Shown one piece after another: positions 1 to 10,197 of a DNA stretch of 64,000 nucleotides (position 1 is its first letter; each line of letters opens with the position of its first letter). The position numbers and the translations under genes are program-made. The notes beneath the pieces were generated by a model. It saw nothing but the letters and a program-made list of their open reading frames with translations, was not told the origin of the DNA and did no database searches. This DNA comes from Pandoraea captiosa (GTDB lineage: Bacteria; Pseudomonadota; Gammaproteobacteria; Burkholderiales; Burkholderiaceae), in NCBI RefSeq assembly GCF_902459775.1, contig NZ_CABPSQ010000013.1, positions 1 to 64,000 on the forward strand, in the 5' to 3' direction.

Positions 1-159
1 TGGCATCACCCGCTGCTGGCATTGCACGAGGTGAGCGACTTCATCGTCGTGGACCGGGGCGGCGATGGACACAACTGCGACGAACTGGATCTGCCCTCGA
101 CGTACTGGCTCACGCAAGCGGAGCTGGACGCCGCACAGGGCAGACCAAAAGCGGCGTGA
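1..159 (+). CDS. C-terminal fragment of an unrecognised protein
   Basis: An open frame enters from the left edge and stops with TGA at 157-159. It gives 52 residues, beginning [11 protein letters not shown] and ending GRPKAA. The stretch is acidic, with [19 protein letters not shown] in its centre, and has no membrane segment. It is followed by a strong hairpin terminator shared with the convergent anthranilate operon, which supports a real gene end. I do not recognise the family from this fragment. Confidence 0.5.
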   Translation, partial: WHHPLLALHEVSDFIVVDRGGDGHNCDELDLPSTYWLTQAELDAAQGRPKAA

Positions 160-225
160 TTCAGAAGGCGCAGGCGGCGTACAGGACCTGGAGGAAGCAA
201 AAGAAGCAAAGGAAGCCGGCATGAA

Positions 226-259
226 AAAACGCCGGGCAGTTCAAAACGCCCGGCGTTTT
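226..259. terminator. Bidirectional Rho-independent terminator
   Basis: A 12-bp perfect stem (226-237 AAAACGCCGGGC pairing with 248-259) encloses a 10-nt loop. A-run and T-run flanks make it work on both strands. It sits between the rightward partial gene and the leftward ridA gene, and so ends both transcripts. Confidence 0.85.
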
Positions 260-290
260 CCATGGAACCGATGACGACGTCGTTGTGGGC

Positions 291-704
291 TCAGGCGGCA
301 GGCGGCACTACAGCGGTCACTTCGATCTCGACCTTGGCCTCGTCCTCGACCAGATCGGCGACTTCCACTGCCGTCATCGCGGGAAAGTGCCGACCGATCA
401 CGGCGCGGTAGTGTTCACCGATGGCGGGATAGTTGGCCACGTACTCGCGTTTGTCCTTCACGTACCAGGTCATGCGAACGATGTGCTCCGGCTTCGCATT
501 CCCTTCGGCCAGAATCGCCACGATGTTCTCGAGGGTCTGGCGCACCTGAAGCGCAAAATCATCGGTTTCGAAACGTTGCTGCCCGTTCCAGCCGATCTGA
601 CCGCCAACGAACACGATGCGGCTGCCGGCCGTCATCTCGAAAGCCATGCCATTGGCGTAACCGCGCGGTTTCGCCCATTCGGGCGGTTGCAGAACTTGCA
701 GCAT
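291..704 (-). CDS. RidA family enamine/imine deaminase of the anthranilate operon
   Basis: 137 residues, the usual RidA length. Family features include the IVFVGGQIGWN strand and the FALQVRQTLENIVAILAE helix with the following strand. RidA proteins hydrolyse reactive enamines/imines to ketones plus ammonia. It is the last gene of the seven-gene leftward operon, and its ATG overlaps the thioesterase stop by one base (TGATG), so translation is probably coupled. The pathway product of 2-aminobenzoyl-CoA is an amino-enoyl compound, so I infer this member helps remove the amino group. That role is inference; the family assignment is firm. Confidence 0.85.
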   Translation of the reverse strand: MLQVLQPPEWAKPRGYANGMAFEMTAGSRIVFVGGQIGWNGQQRFETDDFALQVRQTLENIVAILAEGNAKPEHIVRMTWYVKDKREYVANYPAIGEHYRAVIGRHFPAMTAVEVADLVEDEAKVEIEVTAVVPPAA

Positions 705-1174
705 CAGGACACTCCTTCAATCACAGAATCAGGTGCGGCAAAGCGCACGATCGCTTCACGCTGGGCCGCAGGCACAGCGATCGGGGCGGGCCTGCCGCCC
801 TCGCCTTTCGCGACCCAGACCAGCACCAGCGTTGCTTGCAGACGCGTCTCGTCGTTCGCGCCGGCGAATCGAATACGCAGCGTCATCGACGAACGGCCAA
901 GGCGCGTGACTTCCAGCGAGCGCACGAGCGTGTCGCCAAGAAAACTCGGCGCGCTGAAGCAGCATTCGATATTTGCCGTCGGCACGCCCATCCCGTCGCG
1001 CAGATGCATCTCGCCGAACGACAGGCCCAACCCTTCGGCGCACCAGTCCTCGACAAGATCGTTGATCATCTCGAAGTAGCGCGGATAAAACACAATGCCC
1101 GCCGGATCGCAGTGTTTGAACCGCACCAGCAATGGCTTCACGAAAGCGTGTCGCGCCACGTCAGCCTCCGTCAT
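704..1174 (-). CDS. 4-hydroxybenzoyl-CoA-type hotdog thioesterase
   Basis: 156 residues, single hotdog fold. The N-terminal RFKHCDPAGIVFYPRYFEMIND carries the D-x-x-G-I-V-F/Y-Y signature of the 4HBT family, in which the Asp is catalytic. It hydrolyses acyl-CoA thioesters. The ATG follows GGAGG at normal spacing. It lies between the CoA ligase and ridA in the anthranilate operon and may relieve CoA trapped in dead-end aryl or alicyclic CoA esters. The specific substrate is inferred from context. Confidence 0.85.
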   Translation of the reverse strand: MTEADVARHAFVKPLLVRFKHCDPAGIVFYPRYFEMINDLVEDWCAEGLGLSFGEMHLRDGMGVPTANIECCFSAPSFLGDTLVRSLEVTRLGRSSMTLRIRFAGANDETRLQATLVLVWVAKGEGGRPAPIAVPAAQREAIVRFAAPDSVIEGVS

Positions 1175-1255
1175 CGTCTGCCTCCGTCCTCATTCGTCTT
1201 CCCCACAAAAGTCAGTGGGCGCCCACTGGAGCGCCCACTCTCCCATCACGACCGC

Positions 1256-2899
1256 TTATTGCGCCATCTGACGCAGCTTGAAGCGCTGCAACTTGCCGGT
1301 CTCCGTGCGCGGCAGCGTGTCGACGAACTCGATCGCGCGCGGGTATTTGTACGGCGCGATGTTAGCCTTCACATACTCCTGCAGTGCCTTCACCATCGCG
1401 TCGTCGCGCGGTTGGCCCGCCTTGAGCACCACGTAGGCCTTCACGATCTGGCCGCGTGCGTCATCGTTGGCGCCCACCACGCCGCACTCCGCAACCGCCG
1501 GATGCTGCAACAACGCAGACTCCACCTCGGGACCCGCGATGTTATACCCGGCGGAGACGATCATGTCGTCCGAGCGCGCCTGATAGTAGTAATTGCCCGC
1601 TTCGTCGCACATGAACGTGTCGCCCGGCAGATTCCAGCCGTTCTTCACGTAATTCTTCTGACGCGAGTCCGCCAGATAGCGGCAGCCCGTGGGGCCTTTC
1701 ACGGCCAGCTTGCCCACCGTGCCCGGGGGCACCGGCTGCATCTTCTCGTCCACGATCATCGCGATGTAGCCAGGCACCGGCTTGCCGATCGCGCCCGGCA
1801 CCACGTCGCCGTTGGCCGCCGAGATAAAGATGTGGATCATCTCCGTGCCCCCGATGCCGTCGATCATCTCGATGCCGGAGGCCTGCTTCCAGAGTTGACG
1901 CGTCGCGTCGGGCAACGCCTCGCCCGCCGACACCGTCTTCTTCAGACTGGACAGATCGTACTTGCCGACCAGCGCCGCCATCTGACGATAGAACGTGGGG
2001 GCCGTGAAACAGATCGTCGCGCGATAGTCGGCAATCGCTTGGAGCAGACTGTCCGGCGTGAGCTTTTCCAGCAGCACCGTCGCCGCACCGACGCGCAGCG
2101 GAAACGTCAGCAGGCCGCCCGTGCCGAAAGTGAACGCTAACGGGGGAGTGCCGCAGAAGATGTCGTCCGGTCCCGGCTTGAGCACATGACGCGGGAACAG
2201 ATCGCACATCGCGAGCACGTCGCGATGGAAATGCATCGTGCCCTTCGGCTGCCCCGTCGTGCCGCTCGTGAAGGCAATCAGACAGACGTCGTCGACCGCC
2301 GTGTCACAGGCCTCGAAGCTCGCCGGCTGACGCGCCATGCGCGCCTCCAGTGAGTCCTCACCAACGTCATGGAAGTACACGACGCTCGACAGTACCGGGC
2401 AGTAGTACTCGTGTCCGGCCTGACGATTGAACTCCAGCTCCTCTTTGAGCCGGCCATCGCACAATGCGGCGCTCACTTGCGCCTTGTCCACGATCTGCTT
2501 GAGTTCCTTTGCGCGCAACAACGGCATCGTCGGCACGCCGACCAGCCCTGCCTTGATCACGGCAAGCCATGCGGCGGCCATGAACAGATTGTTCGGTCCA
2601 CGCAGCAGCACACGGTTGCCCGGCACCAGCGCCATATCGTTACGCAACACGTGGGCAATGCGATCGACCATCTCGCGCAGGCCGAGATAGGTCGTGACGG
2701 TCGGCTTGCCGTTCTCGACCGAGTAGATCGCGGGTGCGTCGCCGCGTCCATCGGCAATCGCGCGGTCGAGCAATTCGGCGGCGCAATTGATGCGCGCCGG
2801 GTATGCCACGTCCGGATTGTCGAGCAGAAACTCGGGCCACTGATCGGCAGGCGGCAGATTGTCGCGTGCGAAAGTGTCGAGATGTCCAGATCGTTCCAT
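1256..2899 (-). CDS. abmG: 2-aminobenzoate (anthranilate)-CoA ligase, benzoate-CoA ligase family
   Basis: 547 residues of the ANL adenylating superfamily. The phosphate-binding loop FTSGTTGQPKG lies at about 210-220. The benzoate-ligase-like CGTPPLAFTFGTGG and GIGGTEMIHIF segments follow, and the C-terminal lid has PRTETGKLQR with the acylation Lys near 536. The start is the ATG at 2899 because AAGGAGA lies directly upstream; a longer reading has no ribosome site. It activates anthranilate with ATP and CoA for the dearomatising monooxygenase encoded upstream in the same operon. Benzoate or salicylate ligase is the alternative; the RidA gene and pathway set favour 2-aminobenzoate. Confidence 0.8.
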   Translation of the reverse strand: MERSGHLDTFARDNLPPADQWPEFLLDNPDVAYPARINCAAELLDRAIADGRGDAPAIYSVENGKPTVTTYLGLREMVDRIAHVLRNDMALVPGNRVLLRGPNNLFMAAAWLAVIKAGLVGVPTMPLLRAKELKQIVDKAQVSAALCDGRLKEELEFNRQAGHEYYCPVLSSVVYFHDVGEDSLEARMARQPASFEACDTAVDDVCLIAFTSGTTGQPKGTMHFHRDVLAMCDLFPRHVLKPGPDDIFCGTPPLAFTFGTGGLLTFPLRVGAATVLLEKLTPDSLLQAIADYRATICFTAPTFYRQMAALVGKYDLSSLKKTVSAGEALPDATRQLWKQASGIEMIDGIGGTEMIHIFISAANGDVVPGAIGKPVPGYIAMIVDEKMQPVPPGTVGKLAVKGPTGCRYLADSRQKNYVKNGWNLPGDTFMCDEAGNYYYQARSDDMIVSAGYNIAGPEVESALLQHPAVAECGVVGANDDARGQIVKAYVVLKAGQPRDDAMVKALQEYVKANIAPYKYPRAIEFVDTLPRTETGKLQRFKLRQMAQ

Positions 2900-3083
2900 G
2901 TGCTTCTCCTTGCCCCCGGTAATCAAGCATGACGCCGGCGCATCGCGCCGCGCGCAGTCCTAGTGCTTCCAAGTGTTATTGCAAGACGCCATGCCATCCC
3001 TGTCTCCGTGGGTTGCCACTGCGCACATCACAAACCCATCCAACATGTCCAACATGCCCCGCACGTCGAACGCCAGGCCCGAA

Positions 3084-4268
3084 TCAACCGTCCTTGAGCA
3101 GTTCGCGCGCGATGATCAGTTTTTGTACTTCCGTTGCCCCTTCGTAAATACGCAGTGAACGGATCTCGCGATACAGGCGCTCCACCACCGCCCCCGACAC
3201 CACACCCGCTCCACCGAACATCTGCAAGGCGCGGTCGATCACCTGCTGCGCCGATTCCGTCGAATACATCTTGGCCATCGCCGCCTCGCGCGTCGTACGC
3301 TGGCCCAACACGTCGCGCTGCCACGCGGCGCGATACGTGAGCAATGCGGCGGCGTCCACCGAGGTCGCCATGTCGCCCAGCGCGGCCTGCGTCAGCTGGA
3401 AGTCCGCCAGCGTCTGCCCGAACATCTCGCGCGACTTCGCGCGCGCCAGTCCCTCGTCCAGCGCACGCCGCGCAAAACCCAGCGCCGCGGCGGCCACCGA
3501 CGCACGGAAAATATCCAGCGTCATCATCGCGACCTTGAACCCCTGCCCCGCTTCGCCCAGACGTTGCGACGCCGGCACGCGGCAGTTGTCGAACTTCAGG
3601 CGCGCCAGCGGATGGGGCGCGCTCACGTCGATGCGCTCGGCAATCGTCAGCCCCGGCGTGTCGGCGTCCACGACGAACGCGCTGATCCCACGCGCACCCG
3701 GCGCCTCTCCCGTGCGCACGAACACGCAATAGAAATCGGCAATGCCGCCGTTCGAAATCCACGTCTTCTCGCCGCTCAGCACGTAATGGTCGCCGTCGAG
3801 CGTGGCGGTACACGCCATCGCCGCAACGTCGGACCCGGCGTTCGGCTCCGAGAGGGCGAACGCGGCAATCGCCTCGCCCGACGCCACACGCGGCAAATAA
3901 CGCTGCTTGAGTGTTTCACTGCCCGCGAGCGTGATCGCACCGCTGCCCAGTCCCTGCATCGCAAAGGCGAAATCAGCGAGGCCGTCGTGGCGGGCCAGCG
4001 TCTCTCGCAGCACGCACAGCGCGCGCGAATCGAGCTTGTCCAGCGCGCCCCCGTGGCTTTGCGGCACGCAGTACTTCAACCAGCCTGCTCGGCCAAGCTG
4101 ACGCACCAGCGACACGCACGTGGCGTCCGTATCCGCGTGATGGTCGACGCTCAGCTCGCGCGTACACCAGTCGTCCAGGTCCGCGCCCAGACGCCGATGC
4201 GCCGCGTCGAAAAACGGCCACGCGAGAAAGTCGGCGTTCCGGGCGTTGTGAGGAGTGAGGTCGCTCAT
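3084..4268 (-). CDS. Acyl-CoA dehydrogenase
   Basis: 394 residues, standard medium/short-chain ACAD layout: alpha-helical N-domain, beta-domain with [19 protein letters not shown] and [13 protein letters not shown] (FAD and substrate contacts), then a helical C-domain with [23 protein letters not shown]. The region [10 protein letters not shown] near the C-terminus carries the Glu commonly used as catalytic base. It starts two bases after the enoyl-CoA hydratase stop, so the genes are translationally linked. In the aerobic 2-aminobenzoyl-CoA pathway it would oxidise an alicyclic CoA intermediate; the exact step is inferred. Confidence 0.88.
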   Translation of the reverse strand: MSDLTPHNARNADFLAWPFFDAAHRRLGADLDDWCTRELSVDHHADTDATCVSLVRQLGRAGWLKYCVPQSHGGALDKLDSRALCVLRETLARHDGLADFAFAMQGLGSGAITLAGSETLKQRYLPRVASGEAIAAFALSEPNAGSDVAAMACTATLDGDHYVLSGEKTWISNGGIADFYCVFVRTGEAPGARGISAFVVDADTPGLTIAERIDVSAPHPLARLKFDNCRVPASQRLGEAGQGFKVAMMTLDIFRASVAAAALGFARRALDEGLARAKSREMFGQTLADFQLTQAALGDMATSVDAAALLTYRAAWQRDVLGQRTTREAAMAKMYSTESAQQVIDRALQMFGGAGVVSGAVVERLYREIRSLRIYEGATEVQKLIIARELLKDG

Positions 4269-4270
4269 CG

Positions 4271-5134
4271 TCAGTCGCCCTTGAAAACCGGCTTTTGCTT
4301 CGCCACGAAAGCGTCGTAGGCACGACGAAAGTCTTTCGTCTGCATGCAGATCGCCTGGGCTTCGGCTTCGGCCTCGATGGCCTCGTCAACGCCCATGTTC
4401 CATTCCTGATGCAGCAACTTTTTCGTCACGCCATGCGCAAAGGTCGGGCCGCATGCGATCTGATCGGCCAGCGTCTGCGCTGCCGAGAGCACAGCACCGC
4501 CGTCGTGCAGCGCATTGAAAAAGCCCCATTGCAGACCTTCGTCCGCCGTCATCACGCGTCCGGTGTAGAGCAGTTCCGACGCGCGCCCCTGACCGATCAT
4601 GCGCGGCAGCAACGTGCAGGCGCCCATGTCGGCGCCGGCGAGACCGACGCGCACGAACAGGAACGCCGTCTTCGCCTGCGGCGTGCCCAGGCGCATGTCC
4701 GAGGCTAGCGCCACCATGGCGCCGGCGCCGGCGCAAATGCCGTCGATGGCGCTGATGACAGGCTGCGGGCAGGCGCGCATCGCCTTGACGAGATCACCCG
4801 TCATGCGGGTGAAGTCCAGCAGCTCCGGCATGCTCATCTGCGTGAGCGGACCGATGATTTCGTGGACGTCGCCGCCCGAGCAGAAATTGCCGCCCGCCCC
4901 GGTCACCACGACGGTCTTGATGTCCGTTGCATAGACCAGCCCGCGAAACAGATCGCGCAGCTCGGCATAGGAATCAAATGTCAGCGGATTCTTCTTGTCG
5001 GGACGATTCAGCGTGATCGTGCCGATACTCGGACGCCCTTGCGCGTCGTTCGACACCGACCACAGAAAGTGTTTGGCTTCATAGTTCGCGAACGGGCGCT
5101 TGTGATGCGCCATGGTCAGTTTCACGTCACTCAT
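4271..5134 (-). CDS. Enoyl-CoA hydratase/isomerase family protein
   Basis: 287 residues, crotonase fold. The oxyanion-hole segment [15 protein letters not shown] and the second segment [25 protein letters not shown] are clear. The start has AAGGAGAT upstream. It belongs to the beta-oxidation-like part of the anthranilate operon. A 216-bp spacer containing short ATCGC/TTTGATATCGC-type near-repeats separates it from the SDR gene upstream. Confidence 0.88.
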   Translation of the reverse strand: MSDVKLTMAHHKRPFANYEAKHFLWSVSNDAQGRPSIGTITLNRPDKKNPLTFDSYAELRDLFRGLVYATDIKTVVVTGAGGNFCSGGDVHEIIGPLTQMSMPELLDFTRMTGDLVKAMRACPQPVISAIDGICAGAGAMVALASDMRLGTPQAKTAFLFVRVGLAGADMGACTLLPRMIGQGRASELLYTGRVMTADEGLQWGFFNALHDGGAVLSAAQTLADQIACGPTFAHGVTKKLLHQEWNMGVDEAIEAEAEAQAICMQTKDFRRAYDAFVAKQKPVFKGD

Positions 5135-5350
5135 TGGCCGATCTCCTTTGATATTGCGCTGTCATCGCTTTGATATCGCGTTGACGTTGCTTTGACATCG
5201 CCCGGCATGCTCGTTTCGGCATCGTGTGCCGATGACGCCCGGCGGTCCTGCTGGTTGGAACGACGTCGCGCGCTATCGCACCGCGTCGACATCCTGAAAT
5301 ATTGCTGTCGCTACCGTTGCTGTCTTTGCCGTCTGCCTGCGTCCGGGGCG

Positions 5351-6190
5351 TCACCCAACCGTCACTTCGCCGCCTGCCACGGCGATCGACTGGCCCGTGA
5401 CGGCACCGGCGCCCGGCTGGCACAACCACAGCACCGCGTCGGCGACTTCCTGCGGCTGCACGAGACGGCCCTGCGGATTGCGTTTGGCCAGCTCGGCACG
5501 CGCCTCGTCTTCGCTACGCCTCGTCTTGGCCACGATGTTCGCCACCGCGTCGCGCACGATGTCCGTTTCCGTATATCCCGGGCACACGGCATTGACCGTC
5601 ACCCCTTTCTTCGCCACTTCGAGCGCCAGCGCACGCGTGAGGCCCACGACACCATGCTTGGCCGCGCAATACGCCGTGACGTACGGGTAGCCGATCAGCC
5701 CGGCAGTACTCGCCACGTTCACGATACGGCCCCACCCTGCGCCGAGCATGGCGGGCAACGCCGCCGCGATGCAGTGATAGGTGCCTGTCAGGTTGACGTC
5801 GATCATCTGTTGCCAGAGCTGCGCGTGCGTTTTGCCGAACGGTGCGCTCACTGCTTGCCCGGCGTTGTTCACCAGCACCTGCACCGGGCCGAAACGCTGC
5901 GCCGCACGTGCGAACGCCGCTTCTACGGCACCCGCGTCGGCAATGTCAGCCGCCACCCAAGCCACCTCGCCGAGCGCGGCCAATGCCTGCACGCCCTCGG
6001 CCAGTCGGGCTTCGCTGCGCCCGAGCAGCGTCACGCGCGCGCCCTGGGCGAGCAGCGACGCCGCGACCGCTTCGCCGATGCCGCGCGCACCGCCCGTGAC
6101 CAGCGCGTGCACACCGTTGAGCGTTGCCGGCGCCCCGCCGGTGGCCGCTGCCGTGGGCGTTGCGGTGGTCGTGTTGTCCGTAGCCGTCAT
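5351..6190 (-). CDS. SDR family NAD(P)-dependent oxidoreductase (3-hydroxyacyl-CoA dehydrogenase type)
   Basis: 279 residues. The Rossmann motif TGGARGIG lies near residue 32 after a Thr/Ala-rich N-terminal extension of about 25 residues. NNAG follows in the middle of the chain, then the catalytic Ser in NVASTAG and the Y-x-x-x-K pair in YCAAKHG. It starts 9 bases after the monooxygenase stop with an AGGA site. By operon context it oxidises the hydroxyacyl-CoA made by the hydratase. The Thr/Ala-rich leader could mean a later true start, but none with a good ribosome site is visible. Confidence 0.85.
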   Translation of the reverse strand: MTATDNTTTATPTAAATGGAPATLNGVHALVTGGARGIGEAVAASLLAQGARVTLLGRSEARLAEGVQALAALGEVAWVAADIADAGAVEAAFARAAQRFGPVQVLVNNAGQAVSAPFGKTHAQLWQQMIDVNLTGTYHCIAAALPAMLGAGWGRIVNVASTAGLIGYPYVTAYCAAKHGVVGLTRALALEVAKKGVTVNAVCPGYTETDIVRDAVANIVAKTRRSEDEARAELAKRNPQGRLVQPQEVADAVLWLCQPGAGAVTGQSIAVAGGEVTVG

Positions 6191-6199
6191 GAACTGTCC

Positions 6200-8542
6200 T
6201 TATTTACCGATCTGTTGCGCGTAGGCGGCAGCACGCTCCAGATTGGTCTCGTACTGGCGTTTGCCGGCATAGTACTGCGGCGGCCACGGCAAGTCCTTGT
6301 AACCGATCTTCGCCGCTTCGTGCAGCGTCCAGAACGGGTCGGCCAGATGCGGGCGCGCGAGTGCACAGAGGTCGGCACGCCCGGACGCAATGATGCTGTT
6401 CACGTGGTCCGCCTCGAAGATCGCGCCAACCGCCATCGTCGGCACACCGGCGTCGTTACGCACGCGATCGGCGAACGGCGTCTGGAACATGCGGCCATAG
6501 ACCGGCTTTTCTTCCTTGCTGACCTGCCCCGACGAGCAGTCGATGAGGTCTGCCCCCGCGCCCTTGAAAGCGCGGGCGATGGCGACGGCGTCGTCCGGCG
6601 TGATACCGCCCTCGACCCAGTCGTGCGCCGAAATACGCACCGACATCGGCTTGGCGGCAGGCCACACGTCGCGCACCGCTTCGAACACTTCGAGCGGATA
6701 GCGCAACCGGTTCTCCAGCGAGCCGCCGTATTCGTCCTGACGATGGTTCGTGAGCGGCGAGATGAAGCTCGACAGCAGGTAGCCGTGCGCACAGTGCAGT
6801 TCGAGCCAGTCGAAGCCCGCTTCGGCGGCGCGGCGCGCCGCTTGTACGAAGTCGTCCTTGACGCGGTCCATGTCGGCGCGGGTCATTTCGCGCGGCGTTT
6901 GCGACACCCCTTCGATGTACGGCAGCGGCGACGCCGAGATCAGCGGCCAGTTGCCGTCGTCGAGCGGTTGATCGATGCCGTTCCAGGCAAGGCGCGTCGA
7001 CCCCTTGCGACCGGCGTGACCGATCTGCATGGCGATCTTGGCGTCGCTGCCCGCATGCACGAAGTCGACAATGCGCTTCCACGCGTCGCGCTGCGCATCG
7101 TTCCACAGACCGGGGCAGCCCGGCGTGATGCGTGCGTCCGGCGACACGCAGGTCATCTCCGCGACGATCATGCCGGCGCCGCCGAGCGCGCGGCTGCCCA
7201 GGTGAACGAGGTGAAAGTCGCCAGGCACGCCGTCGACGGCGGAGTACATGGCCATCGGCGACATCACGATACGATTCTTGAGCGTGAGTTCGCGCGCGCG
7301 GAACGGCGTGAACATCGGCGGAATGGCGTGCTGCCCCGCCGCCCGCTTAACGCCTGCCTGTTCGGCGAGCCAGTTCTCGTATCCCTCGACGTAGCTCGCG
7401 TCACGCACGCGCAGGTTCTCGTGCGAGATACGCTGCGAGCGCGTGAGTAGCGAGTAAGCAAACTGCTCCGGCGCGAAGCGGGCATACCGGTCGACGGTCT
7501 CGAACCATTCCGTCGAGTTGCGTGCGGCGTTCTGGATCTTGAGCACTTCGATGCTGCGCGCGGCTTCGTAGTCGGCCAGCACGCCGGGCAGGGCGTCGAT
7601 CCCCTGGGTGCCCAGGCCGTCGGCAAGGGCAATCGCGTCTTCGAGCGCGAGCTTGGTGCCCGAGCCGATGGAGAAGTGCGCAGTGTGCGCAGCGTCACCC
7701 ATGAGCACGACGGGCACGCGCTTGCCGTCCATGTCATGCCAATGAACCCAATGCTCGCAAATCACACGCGGGAACTGAATCCAGATGGCCGAGCCGCGCA
7801 AATGTTTGGCGTTGCTCATCAGCGGGTTGCCGCCGAGATACTTGGCGAAGAGGTTTTCGCAGAACTTGACCCCCTCCTCCTGGCTCATCTGGTCGATGCC
7901 ATGGGCACGCCAGACCGACTCCGGCGTTTCTACGATAAACGTCGACGTGTCGGCATCGAACTGGTAGGCGTGCGCCTGGAACCAGCCATGCTCGGTCTTC
8001 TCGAAAGCGAACGTGAAGGCGTCGAAACGCTGGTGCGTGCCGAGCCAGACGAAGCGGTTCTGACGCGTGTCGATGTCGGGTCGGAAGGTCTCGGCGTAGC
8101 GGGTGCGGATACGGCTGTTGAGGCCGTCCGAGGCGATCACCAGATCGGCCTGATAACGGCGCGCGATTTCCTGATCGTCGCTCACATCGGTCTCGAAGAC
8201 GAGTTCGACGCCGAGCGCTTCGCAACGCGCCTGCAGAATATTCAGAAGCTTCTTGCGGCCGATGCCGATGAAGCCATGCCCGCCCGAGGTGATCGTGCGG
8301 CCTTCGAAGTGGATGTCGATGTCGTCCCAGTGGTTGAAGGCGGCGTTGATCTCCGCGGCGCTCGTCGGGTCGGCTTCCTGGAGGTTGTCCATGGTGGCGT
8401 CGGAGAACACCACGCCCCAGCCGAAGGTGTCGTATGGCCGGTTGCGTTCCACGACCACCACGCGATGGGACGGTTCGCGCAGCTTCATCAACAGCCCGAA
8501 ATACAGGCCCGCGGGACCACCGCCGATACAGACGATATTCAT
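6200..8542 (-). CDS. abmA: 2-aminobenzoyl-CoA monooxygenase/reductase (fused FAD hydroxylase and OYE-type reductase)
   Basis: 780 residues and clearly two enzymes in one chain. Residues 1-390 are an aromatic hydroxylase: dinucleotide motif GGGPAG near 7-12, and the second FAD motif [15 protein letters not shown] near 281. From about 408 to the end is an old-yellow-enzyme flavin reductase: [20 protein letters not shown], then [15 protein letters not shown] and [16 protein letters not shown]. This architecture is that of Azoarcus evansii 2-aminobenzoyl-CoA monooxygenase/reductase and of salicylyl-CoA 5-hydroxylase relatives: it hydroxylates the ring and then reduces it, removing aromaticity. 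ATG at 8542 with GGAGG six bases away is preferred over GTG at 8548. It is the first gene of the operon. A salicylyl-CoA substrate cannot be excluded. Confidence 0.85.
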   Translation of the reverse strand: MNIVCIGGGPAGLYFGLLMKLREPSHRVVVVERNRPYDTFGWGVVFSDATMDNLQEADPTSAAEINAAFNHWDDIDIHFEGRTITSGGHGFIGIGRKKLLNILQARCEALGVELVFETDVSDDQEIARRYQADLVIASDGLNSRIRTRYAETFRPDIDTRQNRFVWLGTHQRFDAFTFAFEKTEHGWFQAHAYQFDADTSTFIVETPESVWRAHGIDQMSQEEGVKFCENLFAKYLGGNPLMSNAKHLRGSAIWIQFPRVICEHWVHWHDMDGKRVPVVLMGDAAHTAHFSIGSGTKLALEDAIALADGLGTQGIDALPGVLADYEAARSIEVLKIQNAARNSTEWFETVDRYARFAPEQFAYSLLTRSQRISHENLRVRDASYVEGYENWLAEQAGVKRAAGQHAIPPMFTPFRARELTLKNRIVMSPMAMYSAVDGVPGDFHLVHLGSRALGGAGMIVAEMTCVSPDARITPGCPGLWNDAQRDAWKRIVDFVHAGSDAKIAMQIGHAGRKGSTRLAWNGIDQPLDDGNWPLISASPLPYIEGVSQTPREMTRADMDRVKDDFVQAARRAAEAGFDWLELHCAHGYLLSSFISPLTNHRQDEYGGSLENRLRYPLEVFEAVRDVWPAAKPMSVRISAHDWVEGGITPDDAVAIARAFKGAGADLIDCSSGQVSKEEKPVYGRMFQTPFADRVRNDAGVPTMAVGAIFEADHVNSIIASGRADLCALARPHLADPFWTLHEAAKIGYKDLPWPPQYYAGKRQYETNLERAAAYAQQIGK

Positions 8543-8621
8543 CTCCACCCTCCGGATTCACAAGATCGCCACGGCGCGCAGCAGGCGCACCGTCGTTCGC
8601 TCTTTGTTAAATCGTAAATAG

Positions 8622-8662
8622 TTTATGCCTAAAATACTAGCGAAAAAAATTTCCGACGGCAA
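8622..8662 (-). promoter_or_regulatory. Candidate promoter and operator of the anthranilate operon
   Basis: On the minus strand TTGCCG (8657-8662) and TAGTAT (8634-8639) are separated by exactly 17 bases. Directly downstream, over the expected transcription start, lies TTTAGGCATAAA (8622-8633), an imperfect 12-bp palindrome. The region is AT-rich in an otherwise GC-rich neighbourhood. An operator there would give repression. No regulator gene lies in the operon, so the cognate factor is unknown. Confidence 0.4.
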
Positions 8663-8802
8663 GGTCGGCGGTAAGACGAAATCGGGAGGGAAAGTACTTA
8701 GACGAGAGAGGCGCGCGAGGGCGTGCGGAGGGGTGGAGAGAAGCTGCGTGGGCGGGTCGCGGTAAGGGCGTGGAAGATGAACCCTCCCACGCCCGCATTG
8801 CT

Positions 8803-10197
8803 TCAGCGCGCGCCCATCCTCACGCGTGCAATCAGGAGTGTCGTCAGACTGATCACCGCCCCCACCATCAGGTACAACCCCGGCGCCAGCTTGTTCCCCG
8901 TCGCCGCAATCAGCCATGCCACGGCCAGCGGGGTGAAGCCACCGAAGATCGTCGTGCCCAGGTTGTAGCCGACCGCCATGCCGGTAGCCCGTGTCCGGGT
9001 CGGAAACAGCGACGACATCAGCGCCGGAATCGGTGCGAAATAGACCGCCTTCAACGTGCCGACCCACAGCATCACGATCATCATCGTGGCGAGCGATGCA
9101 TGCGCGTTCATGAAAGCGAACGCGGGATACACCGTACACAGGAACAACACCCCGGCGGCGAGCATGATACGAATGCGACCGACCTTGTCCGACCAGTGCC
9201 CGACGAACGGCGTGAGCGTCATGATCACGAACCCTGTCACCAGCGTGGCGATGAAACCCTGGGCCGGCGGCAGACCCAGCTGTTTCGTGGCATACGTCGG
9301 CATATACAGAATCATGTAGTTGGCCGTGGTCGTGAGAATGAGCGCTCCGATACAGACGAGCAGGCGCGCCTTTTGCGTCGCGAGCACTTCCCATACCGGC
9401 GACCTGGCGAGCTTCCCGACATCGGCGCCATCGGCAAGCGCTCCCGCGGCGCTCGTTTCCCCGGCCTGTCGACGGGCAACGTCCTTGGCGAACGCCGGTG
9501 TCTCGTCGACATATTTGCGGATGTACAGACCGATCGGCCCGACCAGCATGCCGAAGAGGAACGGAATGCGCCAGCCCCATGACTCCAGCTGGGGCTGTGT
9601 CAGCGCGCCCGTCAGTACCGCCCCGAATGCCGACGCGAGCAGCGTGCTCGCGCCCTGACTTGCGAACTGCCAGCTCGACATGAAGCCCGGCCGATGCGGC
9701 ACGTGCTCGACCAGAAACGCCGTCGAACTTCCGAATTCGCCGCCCGCCGAAAAGCCCTGCATCAGCCGCGACGCGAAAATGCCGATCGGTGCCCAGACGC
9801 CGATCGCAGCGTACGTCGGCATGAACGCAATCAGCCCCGTTCCGACCGTCATCATGGCAATCGACAGCATCAACGACGCGCGGCGGCCCCGGCGATCGGC
9901 ATACGCGCCGAGCACGAACGCCCCCAGAGGGCGGGCCAGGTACGACAGTGCGAACGTGCCCAGCGCCATGAGCAACGACACCGTCTCGTCGTGCGCGGGA
10001 AAAAACAGCTTTGAGATCGTCACGGCAAAGTAGCCGTACACAATCAGGTCGTACCATTCCAGCGCGTTGCCGATGGAGGTCGCAACGATCAGCTTGTAGA
10101 CCGGGACCTCGGCGCGTGCCCCGGCGCTGGCGTCCCTGGCATCGCCCGAGGCGTCGTGGGCGTGATCCGCCCCGGAGGCGGCAGCAGAACTGTTCAT
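8803..10197 (-). CDS. MFS transporter, MHS (metabolite:proton symporter) family
   Basis: 464 residues, 12 predicted membrane segments after a 30-residue polar Ala/Asp-rich N-terminus. The MHS hallmarks are present: SIGNALEWYDLIVYGYFA in TM1, YADRRGRR after TM2-3, and the RLMQGFSAGGEFGSS segment. The family imports carboxylates and related metabolites. Its start overlaps the M20 hydrolase stop by four bases, so the two form an operon, presumably importing the substrate that the hydrolase cleaves. Substrate unknown; proximity to the anthranilate operon makes an aromatic amide conceivable. Confidence 0.85.
   Translation of the reverse strand: MNSSAAASGADHAHDASGDARDASAGARAEVPVYKLIVATSIGNALEWYDLIVYGYFAVTISKLFFPAHDETVSLLMALGTFALSYLARPLGAFVLGAYADRRGRRASLMLSIAMMTVGTGLIAFMPTYAAIGVWAPIGIFASRLMQGFSAGGEFGSSTAFLVEHVPHRPGFMSSWQFASQGASTLLASAFGAVLTGALTQPQLESWGWRIPFLFGMLVGPIGLYIRKYVDETPAFAKDVARRQAGETSAAGALADGADVGKLARSPVWEVLATQKARLLVCIGALILTTTANYMILYMPTYATKQLGLPPAQGFIATLVTGFVIMTLTPFVGHWSDKVGRIRIMLAAGVLFLCTVYPAFAFMNAHASLATMMIVMLWVGTLKAVYFAPIPALMSSLFPTRTRATGMAVGYNLGTTIFGGFTPLAVAWLIAATGNKLAPGLYLMVGAVISLTTLLIARVRMGAR

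Noticed and set aside
836-2140. 434-codon plus-strand open frame over the thioesterase and ligase genes
   Set aside because: Arg/His-rich antisense frame crossing two real genes; no support.
5192-7450. 752-codon plus-strand open frame over the anthranilate operon
   Set aside because: It runs antisense across two well-supported genes and their spacer. No ribosome site, and the composition is typical of an antisense frame.
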